This document shows, piece after piece, positions 1 through 8,051 of a stretch of DNA of 8,051 nucleotides. This stretch comes from Sphingobacterium thalpophilum (GTDB lineage: Bacteria > Bacteroidota > Bacteroidia > Flavobacteriales > Flavobacteriaceae), in contig CALQBR020000046.1 in assembly GCA_943328865.2 (NCBI GenBank), forward strand, positions 1-8,051, in the 5' to 3' direction. The notes below the pieces were generated by a model, which did no database searches, was not told the origin of the DNA, and saw nothing but the letters and a program-made list of their open reading frames with translations. Position 1 is the stretch's first letter. The number at the start of each line of letters is the position of its first letter. The position numbers and the translations under genes are program-made.

Positions 1-2
1 AA

Positions 3-44
3 ACTGTTCCTAAAGAGTATGAAATTTACAAGAGCAATCATTAA
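3..44 (+). CDS. Possible C-terminal tail of an upstream gene (partial)
   Basis: One frame is open from the left edge of the window and ends in TAA at 42-44, reading TVPKEYEIYKSNH. The mix of charged and aromatic residues and the ordinary codons look like a real protein end, but 13 codons are too few to identify a family or to exclude chance. A second frame is also open to a TAA at 46-48 ([15 protein letters not shown]), which weakens the case. If the first frame is real, only 12 bases separate its stop from the katG start, which would suggest co-transcription. No Bacteroidota-type promoter (TTG, spacer, TAnnTTTG) is visible in the 56 bases before katG, which fits that reading. Confidence 0.25.
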   Translation, partial: TVPKEYEIYKSNH

Positions 45-2390
<2,346 letters not shown>

Positions 2391-2430
2391 CAACCCAATG
2401 CAATAGTATAAAAGCAAATTGTAAAAAAAT

Positions 2431-2465
2431 AAAACCCTCGAAAGACTATACTTGCGAGGGTTTTT
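2431..2465. terminator. Bidirectional intrinsic terminator between katG and the polysaccharide cluster
   Basis: AAAACCCTCG at 2431-2440 pairs perfectly with CGAGGGTTTT at 2455-2464. AAG/CTT inside the loop can add three more pairs. On the + strand the stem ends in a T run 41 bases after the katG stop begins the 3' region. On the - strand the stem is followed by TTTTATTTTTTT, so the same hairpin can also stop the convergent glycosyltransferase transcript, roughly 190 bases past its stop codon. The geometry is that of a shared rho-independent terminator. Confidence 0.88.
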
Positions 2466-2656
2466 GGGTATAATATCCTTTAGTCGTTACATTGAAAGAG
2501 TGAAATTTGTAAAGTAAAAAGTCTAAAACCGCCATTGGTGTTCTAAATTCAAAATACTAATTTGGTTATTTGGTTTACAGTTAAAATAAACATTAATTAC
2601 CAATTTTTTTATAAGATTGGGAAAGAAGTAATTTACTTGATAAAATACAAAAAAAA
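2466..2656. other. AT-rich 3' region between convergent genes
   Basis: This would be the 3' untranslated part of the glycosyltransferase transcript. I see no supported gene. Minor structures are a perfect tandem 8-mer (ATTTGGTT twice, 2560-2575), a short inverted repeat AAGTAA-T-TTACTT at 2626-2638, and CCAAT/ATTGG at 2600-2604 and 2616-2620. TCTAAAACCG at 2522-2531 repeats exactly at 2663-2672, where it encodes the end of the glycosyltransferase. Just after that stop codon the - strand has an 8-T run but no GC-rich stem, so the hairpin at 2431-2464 is the better terminator. Confidence 0.5.
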
Positions 2657-3862
2657 TCAAGCTCTAAAACCGAAGGTGTATGCGTGTTTCATTTTAATTT
2701 TGGCTAGTTGCTGCTCTTCAACTTTCTTATATTCATTTAAAATAGCATCCCATTTTTTTTCCTGTTCAAATCGGGTTGTTATCATAATCCTAGCATTTGA
2801 TTGGAGATGAGTAAAAAAATCTTTGTCATTAATCATCTTTAAGAAAGCATTTTCGATAGCGTCACTATTTTTAACAGGAATTATAATTCCGTTTTCTCCA
2901 TCAATTATAATTTCATTGCAACCATTAATATTGGTTACTATTGAAGGCAAGCCCATAGCCCCTGCCTCTAAGACAACATTTGGAAAACCTTCTCGATAGC
3001 TCGGAAAAACTAATGCATTACTGATCCCAAAATAAGGTCTAACATCTTCTTTATAACCAACAAAAAGAATGTTTTTGTTATCATCTATTTCTTTTTGAGT
3101 TGAAAGGTGAAGCGGATCAAGATCATCTTCTTTCATCCCCACCAAAAGTAATTTTACATTCGGATTTTCTGTAGCTAATTTTTTAAACGCCAATACCACT
3201 TCATTTATTCCTTTATCTTTCACCAATCTTCCGACAAAAATAAAAACAAAATCTTCTGGCTTAATTTCTAACTTTAATTTCAAGGAATCTTTTTCTAATT
3301 GTGTTACCGCTTCTGGCAAAAAATGCTTTGTATTAATTCCATTTGAGCTACCATTGCAAATGATTTGCAATTTATTTGGAGTAGTAAATTTATTCATCGC
3401 AATAAAGTCATGGAGCCCCATTGAATTGGGATACACCTTTGTAGCGCATGAATAGGTATATTTTTCAATAATTTCTAAAAACAAACGTCTAATCCCTTTT
3501 GCTTCCATTAATGGCAATCCTGCAACCGTATGCAAACGAATAGGAACTCCCGCACATCTTGAGGCCACCATAGCAAGTATTCCTGCTTTGGGTGTATGTG
3601 AATGAACAATTAATGGCTTTTCTTTTCTTAGAAACAGAAATAATTGAACAAATGCAACTAGATCTCGTATTGGCGTAATTTTTCGGGACATTTCGAGTGG
3701 AGAGGTTCTTACCCCTTCTTTAATGCCTACTTTATCTAAATATTCTTTATCCGATGACACTGCAACAACTTCATAAAATGAGTTCATAAATTTCAATTGA
3801 CCACATAATAATTTATCCAATGAAAGTGGGACAGTTGTGATTCGGATTAATTTATTTGTCAT
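2657..3862 (-). CDS. GT4-family glycosyltransferase, CapM/PglA-like
   Basis: This 401-residue protein has a full GT-B fold of normal family length, and should move a sugar from a nucleotide donor to a lipid-linked acceptor on the cytoplasmic face of the inner membrane. The N-terminal acceptor domain (about 1-185) shows the pattern typical of Bacteroidota polysaccharide enzymes: ITTVPLSLDKLL at the start, VHSHTPKAG at 86-94 and the GSSNGI segment at 171-176. The C-terminal donor domain has GRLVKDKG at 211-218, with the expected basic residues Arg212 and Lys217. It also has the E-x7-E motif in EGFPNVVLE (Glu291 and Glu299), followed by GLPSIVTNINGCNEII. No signal peptide or membrane span is evident, though the hydrophobic stretch near 68-78 may help peripheral binding. 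The tail after about 380 is short, basic and unassigned. The ATG at 3862 gives the standard family start; no strong Shine-Dalgarno sequence is visible. The gene lies 215 bases past the preceding operon and is the last gene of the cluster. The sugar and linkage cannot be read from sequence; galactose or an N-acetylhexosamine would fit this subgroup. Confidence 0.9.
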   Translation of the reverse strand: MTNKLIRITTVPLSLDKLLCGQLKFMNSFYEVVAVSSDKEYLDKVGIKEGVRTSPLEMSRKITPIRDLVAFVQLFLFLRKEKPLIVHSHTPKAGILAMVASRCAGVPIRLHTVAGLPLMEAKGIRRLFLEIIEKYTYSCATKVYPNSMGLHDFIAMNKFTTPNKLQIICNGSSNGINTKHFLPEAVTQLEKDSLKLKLEIKPEDFVFIFVGRLVKDKGINEVVLAFKKLATENPNVKLLLVGMKEDDLDPLHLSTQKEIDDNKNILFVGYKEDVRPYFGISNALVFPSYREGFPNVVLEAGAMGLPSIVTNINGCNEIIIDGENGIIIPVKNSDAIENAFLKMINDKDFFTHLQSNARIMITTRFEQEKKWDAILNEYKKVEEQQLAKIKMKHAYTFGFRA

Positions 3863-3920
3863 TTACTAAAGACTATTTAAAAGCTATTTATTGAAGTAAT
3901 ATTCTATTGAAAAAAAATTC

Positions 3921-3936
3921 ATTTTGTTAACAAAAT
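3921..3936. repeat. Perfect 16-bp palindrome upstream of the last glycosyltransferase
   Basis: ATTTTGTTAACAAAAT equals its own reverse complement, centred on GTTAAC, 59 bases before the glycosyltransferase start. A second, outer inverted repeat (ATTCTATT at 3901-3908 with AATAGAAT at 3934-3941) shares three bases with the palindrome, so as RNA the two could not form together. With no GC pairs beyond two and no loop, the palindrome is a poor terminator. It would suit a dimeric DNA-binding regulator, but AT-rich sequence produces such palindromes by chance more often than balanced sequence does. Confidence 0.5.
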
Positions 3937-3968
3937 AGAATTGAGAATAAAAACTTGAGCAAAAATAA

Positions 3969-3983
3969 CCTCAAATAATGAGG
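3969..3983 (-). terminator. Weak candidate terminator or attenuator after the polymerase-like gene
   Basis: On the - strand CCTCA-TTATT-TGAGG folds into a 5-bp stem with a 5-base loop and is followed by TTATTTTTG. It lies about 95 bases past the stop codon at 4078-4080. The stem is short and the T tract is broken, so it could be partial at most, letting some transcription run on into the last glycosyltransferase. Confidence 0.3.
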
Positions 3984-4077
3984 AAAATTTAGCCTTTTAA
4001 AAACCTTTACAATAATTTAAAAAAAGGGATGGCTATGTTATGAAAAATAGAACAAATTGTTAAGAAATACAAAAAAA

Positions 4078-5223
4078 TTATACTTGTTCTTCTTCAGATT
4101 GCACATAGGAGAAATGCCATAAAATGAAGATCAGTAACCCCGGTAAAAACATATTTCGCATTCGAATCATAATCCCTACATTTCCTAATGATTGAGAAAA
4201 AACTAAGGTCCCGATTAATAAAAAATAAATCATGCCTTGAATTACAAAAGGAGATTTTCTAAACGAAGCCAACGGTTGGGTTTTAAATACATTAAATGAT
4301 AACATTAATAAGAATAAATTTTCTAATGAGGCCAAAACAGAAGGAATGCCGTTAATGTCAAAAAACAATGGTCTGTATAAAAAAGTAAAAACCTTTAATG
4401 GAAATGGATAAGATGAAATATCAACAGCAGATTGTGAGTTAGCCGTACTTAAAGACGCCGCTTTATTTACCGAGAACTTACTGAACTCATCTAATGAAGC
4501 CTCCTCTACCTTAGCAAACTTCATCACCATTGGTAAAATAGCAATCGCAATTCCAATCATAGCTCCAAAAAAAAGGATTCTTTTAAATATTGAGATATCT
4601 TTCCCTGTAAAATATGCAATGCCATAGGCGATCAACATAAACAAAGTAATATGGGGTCTTATAAAATAAGAAAAAACCAAGGCGAAAATTATAAATGGCA
4701 AACGCTTAAAAGGGGCTAATAAGCCATAAGAAAACAAGCCAATACAAAAAAACAACAGGGTATCTTTACCTACTCCACAACTCCAAAAATGCAGATTAGG
4801 CATGTAAAACAATAAGGGAAATAAATAATACCCCTTAAAAGTTGCATTGGTTGGTATCAAATCCACAGCTATGATATAAAAATAAGTGAATCCAATAAAT
4901 CCAATTAATGAATAAATCAAAGTGCCTGTAAAATAGGATAAATCTAAAACGTTTGAAGGGAAATAATTTAAAGCATAAATAAAGTAGGTCCCTTGATATT
5001 GAGTCAAGGAATAAATAAAATCACTATAGGTCATCCATTTCGCGTAACGCCAATAGCCTATGGCATCTCCATAAACAAAAAAACAAAAATAGATGCCAAA
5101 TGCTATATGATATAGATACAACTTATTTAAGGTAAGCAAGTTGTTTTCTGAAATCCTATTCTTAAAACTATTAATAAACAGGAACCCTAATAAAATGATT
5201 AATGGTACAAAAATATAATCCAT
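4078..5223 (-). CDS. Multispanning membrane protein, putative Wzy/EpsG-like repeat-unit polymerase
   Basis: The 381 residues are mostly hydrophobic, with about 10-12 likely membrane spans (for example 2-20, 34-52, 98-120, 153-171, 174-188, 190-206, 214-232, 297-312, 326-344 and 355-374). One large hydrophilic loop lies at about 233-275. Recurrent features of polysaccharide polymerase-like proteins are visible: an aromatic and acidic segment near the start (DAIGYWRYAKW, 53-63), FWSCGVGKD at 146-154, RPH at 189-191, a YRPLFF segment at 283-288 with SLEN shortly after, and a final GNVGIMIRMRN-FLPGLL stretch at 347-364. The inferred role is joining lipid-linked repeat units on the periplasmic side. 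No enzymatic motif proves this, and a flippase or other envelope membrane protein is not excluded, although the span pattern does not look like Wzx. The start codon lies 5 bases from the stop of the acyltransferase gene, leaving a 2-base gap, so it is probably translated from the same message. The ATG at 5223 gives a first membrane span directly after the start. Confidence 0.65.
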   Translation of the reverse strand: MDYIFVPLIILLGFLFINSFKNRISENNLLTLNKLYLYHIAFGIYFCFFVYGDAIGYWRYAKWMTYSDFIYSLTQYQGTYFIYALNYFPSNVLDLSYFTGTLIYSLIGFIGFTYFYIIAVDLIPTNATFKGYYLFPLLFYMPNLHFWSCGVGKDTLLFFCIGLFSYGLLAPFKRLPFIIFALVFSYFIRPHITLFMLIAYGIAYFTGKDISIFKRILFFGAMIGIAIAILPMVMKFAKVEEASLDEFSKFSVNKAASLSTANSQSAVDISSYPFPLKVFTFLYRPLFFDINGIPSVLASLENLFLLMLSFNVFKTQPLASFRKSPFVIQGMIYFLLIGTLVFSQSLGNVGIMIRMRNMFLPGLLIFILWHFSYVQSEEEQV

Positions 5224-5225
5224 AA

Positions 5226-6272
5226 CTATTTGATTAATTTTTGTTTCATTAAATTAATTCCTTTTTTTTCTAACAAATAATAATACAAATAACCCATCCC
5301 ACAAGAAATCAACAACACAATTACAAGGGCTGACATCACATTTAAAACCGATCCAATCTTAGGAAAAAATCTTATAATTACCATTTGTATTGGATTATGA
5401 ATTAAATAAATAGAGTAAGTTGCGTTTCCTATCATCATCAGTATTGCTTTCTTATCAATGCTAACATTAAAGTGAGCTACTGAAACATAAATCAATACAA
5501 ATGAAAACAGGCAAAAAAGCAAATTTAAAGAAAAATAAAACACACTAAACTTAAAATAAAAGCTTATTAAAAAGGCAATTGCGGCAGCTATTGTAAGAAA
5601 CAATGCGAACTTCAGATTAATTTTCTTTTTTTCTAAAATAAATATTGACAATAAGTACCCTAAGATAAATTCTATATTATACATAGAAAATATCAAATTT
5701 GTAATTGGAATTCTCATCATATGAAAATTAAAATATTTTCCGAAATTAAATAGTAAAATCAAAAAGAACCAGAAGAAAATAAAATAATTCCACACTTTTT
5801 TGGAATAAAAAGAGATGCTAAATAGAAGATAAAAACTAATCTCAAATGACAAGGTCCATGCTACTGATAGTGCTGGACTACCATTAGGAATTAATGTTAG
5901 CGAAGTCAAGACACTCAAATCGCGATTGCCATTAGAATAACCAGGTAAAAGCGTATAGACAATCAACATAAAAATGCCAATAGGTAGATAAGGGGTGTAA
6001 ATTCTAATGAGTCTGTTTTTGAGATAATTACCAAATGCATTGGGTTCGGAGTATTTATAAAAAGCAGCATACGAAATTATAAAACCTGAAATTAGGAAAA
6101 AGAAATCTACTCCAAATTTACCAATTGACCCAATGTAATTCAAAATTGGATAATCTACTTTATGATAATATTTTATCGAACCAATTGCATGATGCAGAAC
6201 CACCATAATAGCCGCGATTCCTCTAAAAATTTGTAATACATCTAGGTATTTAGTTTTAGAGCTATTATCCAT
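5226..6272 (-). CDS. Acyltransferase-3 family membrane protein (O-acyltransferase)
   Basis: The 348 residues match the acyltransferase 3 fold (OafA/NodX/WecH type), an inner-membrane protein that moves an acyl group, often acetyl, onto a sugar. In order, the visible motifs are IFRGIAAIMVVLHHA at 15-29 with Arg17 and the His27-His28 pair, GVDFFFLISGFI at 54-65, RLIRIYTPYLP at 87-97, WTLSFEISFYLL at 139-150 with Glu144, and IGNATYSIYLIHNP at 281-294 with His292. About ten membrane spans fit the profile. There is no C-terminal SGNH domain, so this is the short, single-domain form. It probably modifies the polysaccharide repeat unit or one of its sugars; the acyl group and position are unknown. 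Its start overlaps the end of the upstream glycosyltransferase gene by 8 bases, and the next gene begins 2 bases after its stop. The family call is secure; the target is inferred from context. Confidence 0.92.
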   Translation of the reverse strand: MDNSSKTKYLDVLQIFRGIAAIMVVLHHAIGSIKYYHKVDYPILNYIGSIGKFGVDFFFLISGFIISYAAFYKYSEPNAFGNYLKNRLIRIYTPYLPIGIFMLIVYTLLPGYSNGNRDLSVLTSLTLIPNGSPALSVAWTLSFEISFYLLFSISFYSKKVWNYFIFFWFFLILLFNFGKYFNFHMMRIPITNLIFSMYNIEFILGYLLSIFILEKKKINLKFALFLTIAAAIAFLISFYFKFSVFYFSLNLLFCLFSFVLIYVSVAHFNVSIDKKAILMMIGNATYSIYLIHNPIQMVIIRFFPKIGSVLNVMSALVIVLLISCGMGYLYYYLLEKKGINLMKQKLIK

Positions 6273-7317
6273 TTTTTAAAACTGAAATTAAAGTTGAAAA
6301 ACTATTTTGTACACAATAATGCGCCGTTACTCTTTGTCTTCCGTTATGACCCATAGTGTGTCTAAGATTTTCATTTTCAATTAGAATACTCAATTTATCA
6401 ATCCACTCTTGGTGGGTATCTGCTAAAAAACCATTCTCCCCTTCAGTAACTACTTCCGTATTCATGCCAATTGGAGAAGCAACCACGGCTACTCCGCATC
6501 CCATATATTGAATTAATTTGTAGGAACACTTGCCCAATTCCCAAGGTGAATTATCTAGAGGCATTATTCCAATATCAAAATTTGCAATCAATTCAACTTC
6601 TGTTTGCTCTGACCAATCAAAATATTTAACATTAGGATGGAATGGTAATTCATTTTTAGCACCAATGACATGAAATTCGATATCAAATTTAGAAAAAAGT
6701 GCAGTTATAACTGGTAAAATAGCCTCTACATACTTAAATGTTGACGGTGAGCCTATCCATCCTAGAATTACTTTTTTGTGTTTATTTTTCTTTACAATGT
6801 AATTATTGATATCAATAACGGTAGGTATATTGACAATATTTTTTGCTCCTGATTCATTTGCTTTTTGTGCTAAATAAGCGTTCCCAGCAATGACCGTTCC
6901 GCTGTATTTCATCACATTATAGATTTTATTTTTCAAGAAAAATAAAAACAATCTATTGCTTTTTAAATCGTAATTATGAAAAATAGCATCATCATAATCG
7001 ACCACATATTTTACATTTAGATAATACAAAACGCTTTCGAACCAACTAAAAAAATAAGGAAAAAGCTCTTTTTCAATTACTATTTTATCGAATTTTTTGA
7101 TTGTTAATAAGACCATAAATCTTCTATAATAACAACTAATCAAATTAATTTTTGAAATCGGTTCTTTAGCATACAATTGGGTGATGTACTTTTCATTAAA
7201 AAGAGGACTCACAGTAACTTTAAACCCATTTTTTTCTAAATAAGGAAAATATTGATAACTCCTTAACCGACTGCTAGCTGCATTTCTGGGATATTTTGTT
7301 AAATAAAGTACTTTCAT
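6265..7317 (-). CDS. GT4-like glycosyltransferase
   Basis: The 350-residue protein has the two-domain GT-B layout and is of ordinary length. The N-terminus (MKVLYLTKYPRNAASSRLRS, then YFPYLEKNGFKVTVSPLF) is a pattern common in polysaccharide-cluster glycosyltransferases. The acceptor domain includes VVDYDDAIF at 105-113. The donor domain begins near 183 with ILGWIGSPST and continues with DIGIMPLDNSPWELGKCSYK (248-267), then YMGCGVAVVASPIGMNTEVV (271-290) and GENGFLA (293-299). Lys267 and the Glu residues at 260 and 288 are candidate donor-binding positions by analogy with GT4 enzymes; the canonical E-x7-E spacing is not exact. It is soluble or peripheral, with no signal peptide. Its ATG overlaps the stop of the upstream glycosyltransferase gene in an ATGA, and its end overlaps the acyltransferase start by 8 bases, so it is translated within a tight operon. 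Donor and acceptor are unknown. Confidence 0.88.
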   Translation of the reverse strand: MKVLYLTKYPRNAASSRLRSYQYFPYLEKNGFKVTVSPLFNEKYITQLYAKEPISKINLISCYYRRFMVLLTIKKFDKIVIEKELFPYFFSWFESVLYYLNVKYVVDYDDAIFHNYDLKSNRLFLFFLKNKIYNVMKYSGTVIAGNAYLAQKANESGAKNIVNIPTVIDINNYIVKKNKHKKVILGWIGSPSTFKYVEAILPVITALFSKFDIEFHVIGAKNELPFHPNVKYFDWSEQTEVELIANFDIGIMPLDNSPWELGKCSYKLIQYMGCGVAVVASPIGMNTEVVTEGENGFLADTHQEWIDKLSILIENENLRHTMGHNGRQRVTAHYCVQNSFSTLISVLKNG

Positions 7318-8051
7318 TTTAATTTTTGAAATATTTGTAGGTAGCTTTCAGCACTTTTTTCAATAGAAAAGTAAGTAATACCAAAAGATCTTATTTTTTC
7401 TGAGTCGATTGCATTCAAATTTTGAATAAAATTAACTGCTTGTATATTTCTGTTTGGCGCTAAATTATCATATAAAAAACAATAAGGCACATTTTTTACT
7501 ATTTGTTCCGTATCTCCAATACCAACAGAAGCAATTGTTGGGATGCCCATTAGTAAATATTCTCCTAATTTGATTGGCGCAACTGCTTGCATGCTTAATT
7601 TAGGTTCTCTAATAGCAAAAGCCACATTTGCCATTGATAAATATTTAGGTACTTCGTTAAATGCGACACTTTTGACAATAAATTTATTTTGTTTATCAGC
7701 TGGAATTCGCTGTGAAGCATAATCTGGATTACCCGTTAAAATTAAAAATTTCACGTCATCATTAATCTTTAGATACTCCAGGAATATTTTTAACATATCT
7801 TCCCATCCGTATTGATGTCCTAATGAACCGCAATAAACAAAAATCTTGGTACTGTCAGCAATATTTAATTCTGTACGGGTTTGATTTCCAATTGTATTAT
7901 TAGGCTTGAAAAATTCAATATCACGACCATTGAACACTACAGAAAACTTATCTCGAGAATTACTTTTTATTGTGTTAAGATGAATATCGATTGCTTTTTC
8001 TGAACGCGTAATTACAAGTGCTGCTTCTTCCAATATTTTATCCTCTTCTTT
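7314..8051 (-). CDS. GT-B glycosyltransferase, C-terminal part (5' end beyond window)
   Basis: The frame stays open to the right edge of the window: six codons (K E E D K I) precede the TTG at 8031-8033, which is therefore a normal internal leucine codon and not a start. The visible 245 residues cover the end of the acceptor domain and the whole donor domain. LEEAALVITRSEKAID is the usual linker before the donor domain, and FNGRDIEFFKP marks the crossover. VYCGSLGHQYGWEDML opens the donor fold, and VAPIKLGEYLLMGIPTIAS with GIGDTE following is the donor-sugar and phosphate-binding region. The lysine and glutamate of KLGEY fit the second glutamate of the GT4 E-x7-E motif; the first position is not glutamate, as in some GT4 subgroups. 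About 150 or more N-terminal residues are probably missing to the right. It leads directly into the next glycosyltransferase through an ATGA overlap, so it is co-transcribed with it. The donor and product cannot be stated. Confidence 0.85.
   Translation of the reverse strand, partial: KEEDKILEEAALVITRSEKAIDIHLNTIKSNSRDKFSVVFNGRDIEFFKPNNTIGNQTRTELNIADSTKIFVYCGSLGHQYGWEDMLKIFLEYLKINDDVKFLILTGNPDYASQRIPADKQNKFIVKSVAFNEVPKYLSMANVAFAIREPKLSMQAVAPIKLGEYLLMGIPTIASVGIGDTEQIVKNVPYCFLYDNLAPNRNIQAVNFIQNLNAIDSEKIRSFGITYFSIEKSAESYLQIFQKLK

Larger units (their letters stand above)
3863..4077. other. Intergenic gap inside the polysaccharide cluster
   Basis: This is the only sizeable break in an otherwise packed - strand gene set. 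I find no coding frame in it. It contains a weak hairpin (3969-3983), a perfect 16-bp palindrome (3921-3936) and AACAA-A-TTGTT at 4051-4061. The - strand has TATTTTTG at 3967-3960, which matches the Bacteroidota -7 element TAnnTTTG, but no TTG lies at the usual distance upstream, so it is a poor promoter candidate. A separate promoter or a processing site for the last glycosyltransferase is likely here on spacing alone; its position is not resolved. Confidence 0.45.

Noticed and set aside
2560..2575. Tandem ATTTGGTT repeat as a phase-variation or mobile-element trace
   Set aside because: There are only two copies, outside any gene or promoter that I can see; too short to support a function.
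2562..2810. An 82-codon open frame on the + strand crossing the end of the glycosyltransferase gene
   Set aside because: More than half is antisense to the well-supported glycosyltransferase, the protein has no recognisable motif, and it has no ribosome site or promoter.
3960..3967. TATTTTTG on the - strand as the -7 promoter element of the last glycosyltransferase
   Set aside because: It matches TAnnTTTG, but no TTG lies at the expected spacing upstream, and such matches are frequent in T-rich DNA; kept only as a note in the gap entry.
8031..8033. TTG as the start codon of the edge glycosyltransferase
   Set aside because: The frame remains open to the window edge, and starting here would remove the whole acceptor domain that GT-B enzymes need; it is an internal leucine.

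Overview
The window looks like a piece of an AT-rich Bacteroidota chromosome, most likely from the Flavobacteriia. The grounds are the AT-rich base use, start codons without clear Shine-Dalgarno sequences, and proteins with the lysine-, asparagine-, isoleucine- and phenylalanine-rich composition usual in that group. The species cannot be fixed from the sequence alone. It holds two blocks that converge on a shared terminator.

Left block (1-2390, + strand): one complete catalase-peroxidase gene, katG. All the expected heme-pocket and adduct residues are in place, and an N-terminal Sec-type signal sequence predicts an exported enzyme. Thirteen codons that read like the tail of an upstream gene end 12 bases before katG, so katG may be the distal gene of an operon. 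A strong 10-bp hairpin at 2431-2464, with T-rich flanks on both strands, can end transcription from both sides.

Right block (2657-8051, - strand, read from high to low coordinates): the distal end of a surface-polysaccharide (O-antigen, capsule or exopolysaccharide) biosynthesis cluster. In transcription order it holds a GT-B glycosyltransferase cut by the window edge, a second GT4-type glycosyltransferase, an acyltransferase-3 family membrane protein, and a multispanning Wzy/EpsG-like putative repeat-unit polymerase. These four overlap or lie 2 bp apart and look like one translationally coupled operon. After a 215-bp AT-rich gap containing a perfect 16-bp palindrome and a weak hairpin comes a CapM/PglA-like GT4 glycosyltransferase. 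Glycosyltransferases would build the repeat unit on a lipid carrier at the inner membrane, the acyltransferase would decorate it with an acyl group (often acetyl), and the polymerase would join units in the periplasm. No flippase, initiating phosphoglycosyltransferase, chain-length regulator or nucleotide-sugar enzyme is in the window, so the cluster must continue beyond position 8051.

I see no tRNA, rRNA, CRISPR array, insertion sequence or phage gene. I found no convincing evidence of a wholly new system. The points most worth following are the exported KatG, the unassigned polymerase-like membrane protein, and the palindromic gap before the last glycosyltransferase.
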